From contig NZ_JACHXS010000003.1 in assembly GCF_014192225.1 (NCBI RefSeq), forward strand, positions 1-64,000: a DNA stretch of 64,000 bases, read 5' to 3'. A program made the translations under genes and the position numbers. The number at the start of each line of letters is the position of its first letter. Within the stretch, counting starts at the first letter, position 1. The stretch is from Pseudoduganella umbonata. Its GTDB lineage: Bacteria; Pseudomonadota; Gammaproteobacteria; Burkholderiales; Burkholderiaceae_D. Of this stretch, positions 1 through 8,418 are shown piece by piece. The notes under the pieces are model-generated. The model was not told the DNA's origin, did no database searches, and saw only the letters and a program-made list of their open reading frames with translations.

Positions 1-102
1 CACCCATACGGCCTCCTGATATACATGAAGTATCTCAACAGGAGATCAGACAGCAGTTCCGGGGAGAAGTTCCCTCAGCTAAAGCGAACAGCGCCTTTCT
101 CA

Positions 103-1401
103 TTACACCTGCGTATCCGGGAACGCGTTGGTCGGCTTGGCGCCCCAGGCGGCGTAGAACAGGATGTACAGCTCGCAGACGACGGTCAGCAGGAACGACA
201 TCTGCAAACCGTACATGTCGGCCAGCCAGCCCTGCACGACGACCAGCGCGCCGCCGGCGATCGCCATGATCAGCAGGCCGGCGCCCTCTTCCGTCAGCGG
301 GCCGAGGCCGCGGATGCCCAGCGTGAAGATGGTCGGGAACATCACCGAGTGGAACAGGCCGACGGCGATCAGCGCCCACATCGCCGTGGCGCCGGAAGCA
401 AAGGTGGCGACCAGCATCACGACGAATGCGCCGATGGCGGCGCCGGCCAGCACGCGCTCGGCCGAGATCGAACGCATCAGCACGCTGCCGACGAAACGGC
501 CCACCATCATGCCGCCCCACAGCAGGAACAGGTAATGCGAGGCGCGCTCGTGCGTCACGTTGCCGATGTCCGGCTGCGACACGAAGTTGATGAACAGGTT
601 GGCCACGCCGATCTCGGCGATCAGGTAGATGAAGATAGCCGGAATGCCGAACACCAGGTTGCGGTGTTTCCACAGGGAATGTGCACCGCGCTCGTCCTTG
701 GAGACGCGGCGCGACGTCATCGCCGGCAGCGGATAGCGCGCGATGATGACGGCCAGCAACACCAGCACGGCCGCCACGATCAGGTACGGCAGCTGCACGG
801 CCTGCGCATCGGCCAGGCGCTCGGCCTGGGTCAGCACCTGGCCCGCCTCGGCGGTGCCGCTGGTGGAGCGGCCCAGGATCAGGTAGCCGCCGAACAGCGG
901 CGCGAACATGGTGCCCAGCGAGTTGAAGGCCTGCACCAGGTTCAGGCGCGACGATGCCGTCTGCGGCGGCCCCACCACGGCCACGTAGGGATTGGCCGCC
1001 ACCTGCAGCAGCGTGATGCCGCAGGCGATGACGAACAGCGCGACCAGCGTCACCGCATACGACGGCAGCCGCGCGGCCGGGATCATGCCCAGCGCGCCGG
1101 CGGCCATGATGCACAGGCCGACCACCATCGCCTTCTTGTAGCCGACCCGCTCGATCAGCCGCGCCGACGGGATCGACGCCACGAAATAGGCGATGAACCA
1201 GACGGATTCGATCAGCGTCGTCTGCGTATAGCTGAGTTCGAACACGCTGCGCAGGTGCGGCAGCAGCGTATTGTTGATGACGGTGATGAAACCCCAGATG
1301 AAGAAGAGGCTTGCGAGCAGCGAGAGCGCCGACTTGTAGCTGGCGGGCGATGACGCCTCGCCGGCGAGCGTCGCGCCTGCGGAATGGATTGGGCCGGCCA
1401 C
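103..1401 (-). CDS. Sugar MFS transporter (FucP/GluP type)
   Basis: Inner-membrane major facilitator protein of 432 residues, the usual size for the FucP/GluP sugar:H+ symporter family. The first helix carries the family pattern LFFIWGFITVINNTLLPHL. It is followed by an ESVWFIAYFVASIPSARL segment and by CGITLLQVAANPYVAVVGPP, which is diagnostic for glucose/galactose/fucose porters. About twelve hydrophobic segments are visible. Substrate cannot be fixed from sequence; glucose, galactose or an N-acetylhexosamine are the usual ones. It is transcribed away from the GGDEF-EAL gene and shares with it a 240-base upstream region that holds a 13-base direct repeat. The many galactoside genes in the window make a hexose substrate plausible (inference). 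Confidence 0.88.
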   Translation of the reverse strand: MAGPIHSAGATLAGEASSPASYKSALSLLASLFFIWGFITVINNTLLPHLRSVFELSYTQTTLIESVWFIAYFVASIPSARLIERVGYKKAMVVGLCIMAAGALGMIPAARLPSYAVTLVALFVIACGITLLQVAANPYVAVVGPPQTASSRLNLVQAFNSLGTMFAPLFGGYLILGRSTSGTAEAGQVLTQAERLADAQAVQLPYLIVAAVLVLLAVIIARYPLPAMTSRRVSKDERGAHSLWKHRNLVFGIPAIFIYLIAEIGVANLFINFVSQPDIGNVTHERASHYLFLLWGGMMVGRFVGSVLMRSISAERVLAGAAIGAFVVMLVATFASGATAMWALIAVGLFHSVMFPTIFTLGIRGLGPLTEEGAGLLIMAIAGGALVVVQGWLADMYGLQMSFLLTVVCELYILFYAAWGAKPTNAFPDTQV

Positions 1402-1483
1402 GAAGGATCCTTTTGTCGGAAGAAAAAAGGCTTATCGTAGGGCGTGTCTTGCCGGATGACCAATGCTTTAAATGATGGCCGCT

Positions 1484-1509
1484 ATATCAATTCATGATAT
1501 CAATTCATG
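1484..1509. promoter_or_regulatory. 13-base direct repeat in a divergent promoter region
   Basis: Two perfect, adjacent copies of ATATCAATTCATG lie between the sugar MFS gene (starting at 1401, minus) and the GGDEF-EAL gene (plus). The block is AT-rich against a GC-rich background and contains the palindromes TCATGA and GATATC. A regulator-binding site for the sugar transporter is a reasonable guess, but no known consensus is matched. Confidence 0.35.
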
Positions 1510-1639
1510 ATCGATCCAGGACATCCCGATCATACCGGTCGGTTTGCCCGCCCACGGTGGCGGCTACTGTTGCGTTCCGACCGGTGCGTGGCGGTGTGGC
1601 GAGGCCGACAGGAGTATCCTGCTGCCATGACGCCAGCCT

Positions 1640-4348
1640 GTGCTGCCGGCGCTCATCGAATCCGGACTCGACATGCCATTCAGGTTCGCCAGCCTGCGCC
1701 CCCCTCCGTTCGCGGCCTTGCGCCCCTACCTGGTGTTCATCCTCCTCTGGCCCGTGGCCGGGCTGCTGATCGCCGGTGCCTCATGGCTGTTCCTGCTCAA
1801 CAACTTCAGCCGCGAGCGGGCAGCCGTCGAGCGCCAGGTGCTGTCCGCCACGCAGAAGATCGCCCAGGACGGCGCGGCGCAGAGCCGGGCGAACCTGGGC
1901 ATGATCGACCAGGTGCTGACGATGATCCGCGTGCAGTGGCAGGCACTCGATGGCGCGATGAAGCTGGACCAGTTCGGCAAGATGCTGGACCCGTCCGGCG
2001 CGCCGCTGCGCATCACCGTGTTCGGCCGCGAAGGGCAGCTGCGGATGACCAATGCCAACGGCCTGTGGTCCGCCGGCGACCTGGCCCAGGTCATGGAACT
2101 GCCGTTTTTTGCTTCTCAGCAATTGCGCGCGGCGGACGACATGTTCATCGGCATGCCGCTGCTCGATGAAGCACGGTCGCGCTACACGGTGCGCTTTTCC
2201 CGCAAGCTGCTCGACGGCGAGGGCGAGTTCGCCGGCGTGGCCGTGATCTCGATCGATCCGGACAACCTGATCGCCGATTACGACGATGGCCGCCTCGGCA
2301 CCCATGGCTTCCTGGCCGCGGTGGGCAGCGACGGCACGGTGCGGGCCTTCAAGCTGGGCGAAGCGTTCCGGCGCATCCAGCTGCTGCCGCCGCCGCTGCA
2401 ACAGGCGCTCACCAACACCAGCGGCAACGCCTACATCCACGGCGCCGAGTTCGGCGACGGCGTCGGCCGCTATGTGGGCTGGCAGGCGGTCGAAGGCTTC
2501 CCGCTGATGGTGCTGGCCGGGGCCGACCAGCCGCATGCGCTGGCACTGCTGCGCGAACGCGAGCGCGCTTCGCGCCAGACGGCCGTCGGTGCCTCGGTCG
2601 CGCTGCTCATCTTCGTGCTGGTGGGCATGGCGCTGTCCGGCCGGCTGGCCCTGCAGCGCTACCGGCTGACGGTCGCGCAGGATGCCTACCGCAATGCCAC
2701 CGAGGCCAGTACCGAGGGGTTCTTCATTACCGCGCCGGTCTATGGCGAAGGCGGCGAGATCGTCGACTATGTGACGGTCGACTGCAACGAACAGGGCGCG
2801 GCCATGTCGTACAGCACGCGCGAGGAACTGATCGGCAGGCGGGTCTCGACGCTGTCGCGCGAGCTCCCGGTGGAGTCGGCCACCGCGCTGCTGGCGCAGG
2901 CGATGGCGCAGGGCAGCGCCGAAGGCGACATCGAATCCGACTTCAGTGGCAAGGCTTCGTGCGTGCGCGTGAAAGTGCGGCGCTCGGGCGACGTGCTGGC
3001 CGTGACCTTGCGTGACGTGACGCTGGAACGGGCCCACCTGTCTAACCTGGAACGCAAGAATTTCGAGGATGCGCTGACCGGGCTGCCGAACCGCGCCTGG
3101 GTCGGCAAGTGCCTGCCGGAGGCGGTGGCAAGGGCGAAAGCCGGCGGCAGGCTGCTGGCGGTGCTGTTCATCGACCTGGATGGCTTCAAGGCCGTCAACG
3201 ATACCTTCGGCCACGCCGCCGGCGACGAATTGCTGCAGATCGTGGCGCGGCGCGTGAAAGTGGCGGTACGCCCGGGCGACCATGTGGCGCGGCTGGGCGG
3301 CGACGAATTCATCGTGATCCTGGAACAGCTGAACGGCACCGCCGAGGCGGCGCAGGTGGCGGCACGCGTGCTGCAGGCGTTCCACGCCGGTATCGCGATC
3401 GGCGCCGGTACCGCGTGCGTGGGCGCATCGGTCGGCATCAGCATGTGCCCCGGCGATGCGCACGACGTCGACACGCTGCTGCGCCACGCCGACATCGCCA
3501 TGTACGAAGTGAAAACCAGCGGCAAGAACGGCTACCAGTTCTTCGACCCGGCCTTCTATGGCGCGATGCGCCAGCGCAAGCAGCGCGAACGCGAACTGCA
3601 GGCCGCCATAGTGGAAAACCAGTTCGTGATGCATTACCAGGTGCGGGTGGACGCGGCGACGCAGCGGGTGGTCAGCCTGGAAGCGCTGGTGCGCTGGAAC
3701 CACCCCGTCGCCGGCCTGCTGTACCCGGACGAATTCATTCCGCTGGCCGAGGAAACCGGCATGATCGTGCAGCTGGGCGAGCTGGTGGTGGACACTGTGT
3801 GTGCGCAGATCGCCGCGTGGGGACGCGAGGGCTGCGCGCCGGTGCCGGTGTCGATCAATGTGTCGAGCCGCCAGTTCAACGAGCGCGACATGCACGCGCT
3901 GTTCCTGCAGTCGCTGGAACGGCACGGCATCCCGCCCGAACGCGTGGAGATCGAGCTGACCGAATCGACGATGATCCGCGACCCCGAGCGCACCTCCGAG
4001 CGCCTGCAGGCGATGCATGCGCTGGGCATCCGGCTGCTGGTCGACGATTTCGGCACCGGCTACTCGTCGCTGTCGATGCTGCAGCAGCTCGATTTCGACC
4101 TGCTGAAGGTCGACAAGTCGTTTACGCACCGCCTGGGCCACGACGGACAGGGCGAGATCCTGTTCACCGCCATCATCACGATGGCCCATGCGCTGGGCAT
4201 GAAGGTGGTGGCCGAAGGCGTCGAGCGCCCCGAGCAGGCCGACGTGCTGGCGCGGCTGCAGTGCGACGAGCTGCAGGGCTATTACATCGCGTCGCCGCTC
4301 GATGCGGTGGGCGTGCAGGGAGAGATCCGGCGGCGGCAGGCGGCGTAA
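1640..4348 (+). CDS. Membrane-bound GGDEF-EAL c-di-GMP protein with periplasmic sensor
   Basis: Protein of about 902 residues; the GTG at 1640 or the ATG at 1673 could be the start. An N-terminal membrane helix (about 30-55) is followed by a periplasmic dCache/PDC-like sensor to about residue 310, a second helix (about 315-335) and a PAS-like region (about 350-465). The GGDEF domain has an intact motif at 553-557 and an RxxD inhibitory site five residues before it (RPGD). The EAL domain begins with EAL at 681-683 and retains later family motifs such as ELTES and DDFGTGYSSL. Both activities could therefore be present; which one dominates cannot be read from sequence. The gene stands alone and is followed directly by a 16-base tandem repeat. 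Confidence 0.9.
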   Translation: MLPALIESGLDMPFRFASLRPPPFAALRPYLVFILLWPVAGLLIAGASWLFLLNNFSRERAAVERQVLSATQKIAQDGAAQSRANLGMIDQVLTMIRVQWQALDGAMKLDQFGKMLDPSGAPLRITVFGREGQLRMTNANGLWSAGDLAQVMELPFFASQQLRAADDMFIGMPLLDEARSRYTVRFSRKLLDGEGEFAGVAVISIDPDNLIADYDDGRLGTHGFLAAVGSDGTVRAFKLGEAFRRIQLLPPPLQQALTNTSGNAYIHGAEFGDGVGRYVGWQAVEGFPLMVLAGADQPHALALLRERERASRQTAVGASVALLIFVLVGMALSGRLALQRYRLTVAQDAYRNATEASTEGFFITAPVYGEGGEIVDYVTVDCNEQGAAMSYSTREELIGRRVSTLSRELPVESATALLAQAMAQGSAEGDIESDFSGKASCVRVKVRRSGDVLAVTLRDVTLERAHLSNLERKNFEDALTGLPNRAWVGKCLPEAVARAKAGGRLLAVLFIDLDGFKAVNDTFGHAAGDELLQIVARRVKVAVRPGDHVARLGGDEFIVILEQLNGTAEAAQVAARVLQAFHAGIAIGAGTACVGASVGISMCPGDAHDVDTLLRHADIAMYEVKTSGKNGYQFFDPAFYGAMRQRKQRERELQAAIVENQFVMHYQVRVDAATQRVVSLEALVRWNHPVAGLLYPDEFIPLAEETGMIVQLGELVVDTVCAQIAAWGREGCAPVPVSINVSSRQFNERDMHALFLQSLERHGIPPERVEIELTESTMIRDPERTSERLQAMHALGIRLLVDDFGTGYSSLSMLQQLDFDLLKVDKSFTHRLGHDGQGEILFTAIITMAHALGMKVVAEGVERPEQADVLARLQCDELQGYYIASPLDAVGVQGEIRRRQAA

Positions 4349-4352
4349 AGGG

Positions 4353-4428
4353 GTGGCTTGAAGCGGGGGTGGCTTGAAGCGGGGGTGGCTTGAAGCGGGA
4401 GTGGCTGAAGCGGGGGCGGCTTGAGTCG
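4353..4428. repeat. 16-base tandem repeat after a stop codon
   Basis: Nearly five head-to-tail units of GTGGCTTGAAGCGGGG begin four bases after the TAA of the GGDEF-EAL gene and fill most of the gap to the convergent DUF455 gene. Units one to three are almost identical; four and five are degenerate (one base deleted, some substituted). There is no clear terminator hairpin in this gap. Confidence 0.85.
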
Positions 4429-4454
4429 GCCAATGCGCCCGGACAGCCCGGATC

Positions 4455-5291
4455 TCAGCCGTTCGACGGCGCGGCGGGCAGCTGGCCGATGGCTGCGAAG
4501 CGCGCCAGCTCCTCTTCCGTAAACCCGGCCAGGCGCCGCGCCTCCAGGTTGAACGGGCCTTTCAGCACCGGTGCCCGGTACTTCTCCACCAGCTCGTCGT
4601 AGGTGCCGTAGGGTTCCAGCCCCTGCCCTTCGCATAGCCAGCGGTACCAGCGGTTGCCGATCTCCACGTGGCCCACTTCGTCGCGCAGGATGATGTCGAG
4701 GATTTCCGCCGCCGCCAGGTCGCCCGCCTGCGCCAGCTTGGCGCGCATCGGCGGCACGGCGTCCAGGCCGCGCGCTTCCAGCGTGCGCGGCACGAGGGCC
4801 ATCCGGGCGGTGACGTCGCCACGCGTCTTGTGCACCATTTCCCACAGGCTGTCGTGGCCGGGAAAATCGCCGTATGCATGGCCCAGCGTGGCCAGGTGCG
4901 CGGCCAGCAGGCGGTAATGCGTGGATTCCTCGTCTGCCACGCGCAGCCAGTCCGCGTAGTACTGCGCCGGCATGCCGGGGAAGCGCCACAGTGCATCGAG
5001 CGCCAGGTTGACGGCGTTGAATTCGATGTGGGCCAGCGCGTGGATCAGCATCGCACGCCCTTCCCCGGTCGCCATCGAGCGGCGGCCGACACGCGACGGC
5101 GGTACCAGTTCCGGTTTCGCCGGCCGGCCCGGGATCGCCGCCGAATCGGCCAGCACGGCATGCGGATCGAGCGTGCACGCGCCGGCCGCCCAGGCGGCGG
5201 CCATGCGCGCTACTTCATCCGTTTTCGCGACCGGATCGGCATCGAGCAGGCAGCGCTGCGCCCAGGCGCGCAGTTCGGGGGATGACGCCAT
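4455..5291 (-). CDS. DUF455 ferritin-like protein
   Basis: Protein of 278 residues matching the DUF455 family of cytosolic ferritin-like four-helix proteins. Helices bear metal-ligand-like patterns: AHIEFNAVNLALDALWRF, ADEESTHYRLLAAHL and RDEVGHVEIGNRWYRW, which resemble the E...ExxH pairs of di-iron proteins. The biochemical role of this family is not established; relatives include oxidases and hydroxylases such as MiaE, so a di-iron oxidoreductase is only an inference. It lies 58 bases downstream of the sugar dehydrogenase gene on the same strand and may be co-transcribed. Confidence 0.85.
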   Translation of the reverse strand: MASSPELRAWAQRCLLDADPVAKTDEVARMAAAWAAGACTLDPHAVLADSAAIPGRPAKPELVPPSRVGRRSMATGEGRAMLIHALAHIEFNAVNLALDALWRFPGMPAQYYADWLRVADEESTHYRLLAAHLATLGHAYGDFPGHDSLWEMVHKTRGDVTARMALVPRTLEARGLDAVPPMRAKLAQAGDLAAAEILDIILRDEVGHVEIGNRWYRWLCEGQGLEPYGTYDELVEKYRAPVLKGPFNLEARRLAGFTEEELARFAAIGQLPAAPSNG

Positions 5292-5349
5292 GTGAGACCT
5301 CGTGCAGATGCAAAAGGCCGCAGTGTAGCAAAGCGCCAGCCCTGCTGCG

Positions 5350-6741
5350 TCAACGGCGGGGTACCAGCTTCAGCACGACGCCGGCATTGCCGCGCGTGGA
5401 GCCGTCCGCGTTGCCCAGCACGTAGATTTCGCCAGCGGCATCCTGCGCCATCCCCAGCACGGGAATGCCGAGTGGGTCGCGAGGCGGCGCCAGCAGCTGC
5501 TCGACCTGGTTGCGCACGCCCAGCGTCAGCAGCTTGCCGGTGCCGTCGTCGCCGACGTAATCGGCGAACACGTACTGTCCGCGCAGTTGCGGAATGGCCT
5601 TGCCGTCATAGACGTAGCCGCCGATGACGGCGCGCCGCAGCGTCGGCTGGCCCGCGCCGTCCGCGTGATCGTATTCGGCCACCGGGTCGATCAGGCCGGC
5701 CGGGGCGCCGGGGCTCGCCTGGTACACGAAGCCGCCGCTGGTGCCGTTGGCATCGAACAGGAAACTGCCTTCCTTGACGCGCCAGCCATAGTTGCCGCCG
5801 GAAACGATGTGGTTGACTTCCTCGATCGCCCCCTGCCCCACGTCGCCGGCCCACAGGGTGCCCTCGGCATCGAACCCCATGCGGAACGGGTTGCGCAGCC
5901 CATAGGCGAAAATCTCGTCCGCGCCGTCCCGGTTCACGAACGGATTGTCGGCCGGGATGCCGTAGGCGCCGTTTGCAGCGTTGCTGCCCAGCGGATCGAT
6001 GCGCAGGATCTTGCCCAGCACGTTGCCGGGTGCCAGGCTTTGCGCGTTGCCTTCCGGTGCGTGCCCGGTACCCTGGTCGTCGCCGGCGCCGCCATCGCCG
6101 AGCGAGATGTACAGCATGCGGTCCGGCCCGAACGCCAGTGCGCCGCCGTTGTGGTTGCCCTGCGGCTTGTCAATGCGCATCAGCACGCGCACGCTGGCCG
6201 GATCCACCACCGGATTGGCGCTGCCGGGATTGGCCACGCGCCATTCCGACACCACGCTGTGATTGACCGGCGCAGTGCCGGCGGGCAGCGTGGAGAAGTC
6301 CGCCTGCCCCTGCACGGGTTCGGACGTGAACAGGTAGAAGCGCCCGTTGCTGGCGTAATCGGGGTGGAACGCCAGTCCCAGCAGGCCCCGCTCGTCGTAC
6401 ATATTGAGGGGGACCAGGCGGCTGCTGACGTCGAGGAACAGCTTCGACACGCCTTTCGTCGCGAAGCCGCGGACCGGCGCTTTCAGTATCCTGCCGACCT
6501 GGTCGACGATGTACAGTTGGTTCGGCTCACCCGGCGCGACGGCACCCGCGACGGGCGACGTCAGGTTCGCCAGCAGCGGGCGCACCCCGATGGCGACGGC
6601 ACTGGCCGGCAACGTGCCGGGAATCGGGTCGGCGAGCGGCGTGTTCTGCGCCACCGCCGCGGGGATGGCGACGGCAAAGGCAAGGAACGCTGCGGCAATG
6701 GCGCTTGCGGCGGGTAACGGGCGAATCGGTCTGCGGGTCAT
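5350..6741 (-). CDS. Secreted PQQ-dependent sugar dehydrogenase family protein
   Basis: Protein of 463 residues with a clear signal peptide (positive MTRRPIRP, hydrophobic core, AVA-type cleavage near residue 31). The mature part is a six-bladed propeller of the glucose/sorbosone dehydrogenase (GSDH) family: GLLGLAFHPDY, GNHNGGALAFGPD, YISLGDGG, YGLRNPFRMGFD and VNHIVSGGNYGW are family motifs. Members oxidise aldose sugars in the periplasm with PQQ and pass electrons to the respiratory chain. The start is supported by a GGAG ribosome site six bases upstream. Substrate is unknown, and no PQQ synthesis genes are in the window. Confidence 0.87.
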   Translation of the reverse strand: MTRRPIRPLPAASAIAAAFLAFAVAIPAAVAQNTPLADPIPGTLPASAVAIGVRPLLANLTSPVAGAVAPGEPNQLYIVDQVGRILKAPVRGFATKGVSKLFLDVSSRLVPLNMYDERGLLGLAFHPDYASNGRFYLFTSEPVQGQADFSTLPAGTAPVNHSVVSEWRVANPGSANPVVDPASVRVLMRIDKPQGNHNGGALAFGPDRMLYISLGDGGAGDDQGTGHAPEGNAQSLAPGNVLGKILRIDPLGSNAANGAYGIPADNPFVNRDGADEIFAYGLRNPFRMGFDAEGTLWAGDVGQGAIEEVNHIVSGGNYGWRVKEGSFLFDANGTSGGFVYQASPGAPAGLIDPVAEYDHADGAGQPTLRRAVIGGYVYDGKAIPQLRGQYVFADYVGDDGTGKLLTLGVRNQVEQLLAPPRDPLGIPVLGMAQDAAGEIYVLGNADGSTRGNAGVVLKLVPRR

Positions 6742-6933
6742 GGCGGTCTCCGTCGTGTCAGGGGTATGGATGAGCAGGTGTATGGCAGCGATGCCGGAAA
6801 ATCATGCGCTACTATTGGTAGTCACACAAGCACGCATTGACTGCCGTGCGCGCAAAGTGTCGAGTTTTAGCCGCGCCATGCATTCGACCGATACGGCTGG
6901 TATTACCCGACAGTCACCAACGTTCCCGGACGC

Positions 6934-6962
6934 AAAAAAAAAGCCGCCCCGAGGGGCGGCTT
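6934..6962 (-). terminator. Rho-independent terminator of the KGG gene
   Basis: A GCCGCCCC / GGGGCGGC stem with a GA loop is followed, on the minus strand, by a run of nine T residues (A-run at 6934-6942 on the plus strand). It lies just downstream of the KGG gene's stop codon. Confidence 0.85.
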
Positions 6963-6984
6963 CGACGGTGACCGGCCTTTCCGG

Positions 6985-7365
6985 TCAGCGGTCGTTCTTG
7001 TGGCTCTGGCGGCCGGCGGCGGCGTGCTGTTCCGGCGTACCGCCTCGCGTGCTGCCGCTGCCGCGGTTGCCCGACTGGCTGTTGCCGCCCGACGAGCTCT
7101 GGCGGTTGCCGTCGTTCTTGTGGCTCATCTGGCCGGCGCGGCGCGCCTCTTCCGACGTGAACTCGTGGGCATTGCCCGAGGCGTGGGCCGCGCGGCCGCC
7201 TTCGGAAGCAATTTCACGCTGGCGTTGCGGGTCCATCGACGCGAAGCCGCGGTTGCTGGTGCCGCTCTGGCTGTTTCCCTGGTTGCCCGACTGGCTGTTG
7301 CCGCGGTTTTGCGTGTGCTGGTTGTTGCCCTGCGGGTTGTTGTTGTTCGAACGATTGGCTGCCAT
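6985..7365 (-). CDS. KGG-type stress-induced small hydrophilic protein
   Basis: Protein of 126 residues from the ATG at 7365, chosen over an ATG thirty bases upstream because AAGGAG sits seven bases before it. It is very rich in Asn, Gln, Ser and Gly with no hydrophobic segment. It carries a KGG-family motif (GFASMDPQRQREIASEGGRA), then a reduced copy ending in GQMSHKND, and ends with a related GRQSHKNDR. Low-complexity NS/QSGN repeats separate these units. Relatives (con-10, YciG) accumulate in stress or stationary phase; the molecular role is unknown. It stands alone with its own terminator. Confidence 0.82.
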   Translation of the reverse strand: MAANRSNNNNPQGNNQHTQNRGNSQSGNQGNSQSGTSNRGFASMDPQRQREIASEGGRAAHASGNAHEFTSEEARRAGQMSHKNDGNRQSSSGGNSQSGNRGSGSTRGGTPEQHAAAGRQSHKNDR

Positions 7366-7605
7366 GATGATCTCCTTAAATGTAAAGTTGAACATTGCAC
7401 ATCCATCATGCGACCTGGTAACGCCAAGTCGCTTGAAGGAGCCGCCATGGTAGGCCGGACCGGACTGTTTTTTTATAAGCCCTGCCCTAACGGGCGCGTA
7501 GGACTCTGCGCCATTGCCGGGTCGGACCGATCACTCAATGTTTGCAACAGATGATGCAAAGGCGCCGTGCATCGCCTGCCGCAGCGTGCGCAAGTGACAT
7601 GCGCA

Positions 7606-7659
7606 GGTGACAGACACCGGTGTTCTGGAAATGTTTCTCAAAAACCGGTGTCTGTCACC
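7606..7659. repeat. Dispersed hairpin repeat, GGTGACAGACACC type
   Basis: Arms GGTGACAGACACCGGT (7606-7621) and ACCGGTGTCTGTCACC (7644-7659) are perfect inverted copies around a 22-base loop containing GGAAATGTTTC. A degenerate further copy of the loop motif follows (GGAAATGTTTC again near 7668). It belongs to the same family as the elements at 47135, 53604, 59197 and 60783. Confidence 0.8.
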
Positions 7660-7712
7660 GGTCTTCTGGAAATGTTTCAGCGGATTGGGCCCTGCACCGG
7701 TTATCCAGAAAG

Positions 7713-7790
7713 CTTATAGCCAACATCCGAAATCGAAATTGGCCTTATATCTTGGCTTTACGTACCATTCCTTCATCGCATAACGCAACG
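7713..7790 (+). promoter_or_regulatory. Conserved upstream block of small peptide 1
   Basis: The block includes CTTATAGCC, GAAATC, AAATTGGCC and TATATCTTGGC and ends near CATCGCA, just before the start of the first small peptide. The same string of elements, in the same order and spacing within one base, precedes the second peptide (8109-8170). This conservation outside coding sequence implies a shared promoter, operator or RNA leader. No standard sigma-70 or sigma-54 fit is obvious. Confidence 0.6.
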
Positions 7791-7806
7791 TCTACAGGGA
7801 ACCGCC

Positions 7807-7959
7807 ATGAACGCCACGATCGCCGCTACCGCCACCGCCACCGAACGCAAGAGCGGCTCCGCCATCTTCCGTGCAGCCAGCAATCTGTCGGCCTTCATCC
7901 GCAACGCCATCAAGCAGTACGGCGCGCCTTACCTGAACGGCCCGCTGCCGCCGCTGTAA
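7807..7959 (+). CDS. Small protein with GAPYxNGPLPPL tail, copy 1
   Basis: A 50-residue protein. It starts with a Thr/Ala-rich N-terminus, continues with a probably amphipathic helix (around FRAASNLSAFIRNAIKQ) and ends in YGAPYLNGPLPPL at the very C-terminus. An AGGGA ribosome site lies nine bases before the ATG, and a strong terminator follows the stop, so it is a complete single-gene unit. The last 33 residues align without gaps to the second small peptide at 8209. I do not recognise the family. There is no signal peptide, and the charge pattern could suit membrane-surface binding. Function unknown. Confidence 0.72.
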   Translation: MNATIAATATATERKSGSAIFRAASNLSAFIRNAIKQYGAPYLNGPLPPL

Positions 7960-7984
7960 ATCACGGGATCCGCAATACCGGACA

Positions 7985-8018
7985 AGACCAGGGTGCCACC
8001 CTGGTCTTTTTTTCTTTT
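7985..8018 (+). terminator. Rho-independent terminator of small peptide 1
   Basis: A ten-base stem, AGACCAGGGT with ACCCTGGTCT around a GCC loop, is followed by TTTTTTTCTTTT. It separates the two small peptide genes into independent transcription units. Confidence 0.9.
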
Positions 8019-8108
8019 CAGAAAGTTATTGCACTGCAGAGAAATAAGCAAAACGAATATTTACCGCCTGAAACTGTGATGACTGGGTTGGTCGAGATAT
8101 TCGAATTA

Positions 8109-8170
8109 CTTATCACCGGCATGGGAAATCAAAATTGGCCATATATCTTTGGCGCGCGTAAGATTCAACC
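8109..8170 (+). promoter_or_regulatory. Conserved upstream block of small peptide 2
   Basis: It repeats the elements seen at 7713: CTTATCACC, GAAATC, AAAATTGGCC, ATATATCTTTGGC and a downstream CATCGCA. Most differences from the first block are single-base changes, although the sequence between this block and the start codon is not conserved. Confidence 0.6.
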
Positions 8171-8208
8171 ATCGCAAAAGCAAACGCCAACAAATTCAGG
8201 AGCTGACC

Positions 8209-8355
8209 ATGACGACCACCACCGCACCGCGCTTTGAAGCCGCCACCGAAACCTCGGGCTTTGCCCGCCTGGTTGCATCCTTCCTGGCCGAAGTCCGCCG
8301 CGCCATCGAACTGGCTGGCGCACCGTACGTGAACGGCCCGCTGCCGCCGCTGTAA
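8209..8355 (+). CDS. Small protein with GAPYxNGPLPPL tail, copy 2
   Basis: A 48-residue protein. The ATG at 8209 has AGGAG six bases upstream and gives an N-terminus (MTTTTAPRFEA) comparable in length to copy 1, so I prefer it to the longer frame from 8149. Its last 33 residues match copy 1 position for position at S...R..S...A..R.AI...GAPY.NGPLPPL, while the N-terminal 15 residues differ. It too has its own terminator. Unknown function; probably an ancient tandem duplication with copy 1. Confidence 0.75.
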   Translation: MTTTTAPRFEAATETSGFARLVASFLAEVRRAIELAGAPYVNGPLPPL

Positions 8356-8376
8356 TCACGGCCGCCGCAAATGAAA

Positions 8377-8401
8377 AGCCTCCGCAAGCGGAGGCTTTTT
8401 T
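8377..8401 (+). terminator. Rho-independent terminator of small peptide 2
   Basis: The stem AAGCCTCCGC / GCGGAGGCTT with a short AA loop is followed by TTTTTTG. The opposite strand has only a short T-run, so it may also help end the convergent small gene that stops at 8419. Confidence 0.88.
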
Positions 8402-8418
8402 GTTATGGGCGGCAACCG

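Larger units (their letters stand above)
7366..7806. other. Intergenic region with repeat hairpin and small-gene promoter
   Basis: There is no convincing gene here. The first part is the promoter side of the KGG gene. From 7606 it holds a copy of the dispersed hairpin family, and from 7713 the block that is repeated before the second small peptide. Confidence 0.6.

Noticed and set aside
1781..4189. 802-codon frame antisense to the GGDEF-EAL gene
   Set aside because: Its translation is His/Arg/Gln-rich without any domain, and it mirrors a fully conserved gene; it is a GC-driven shadow frame.
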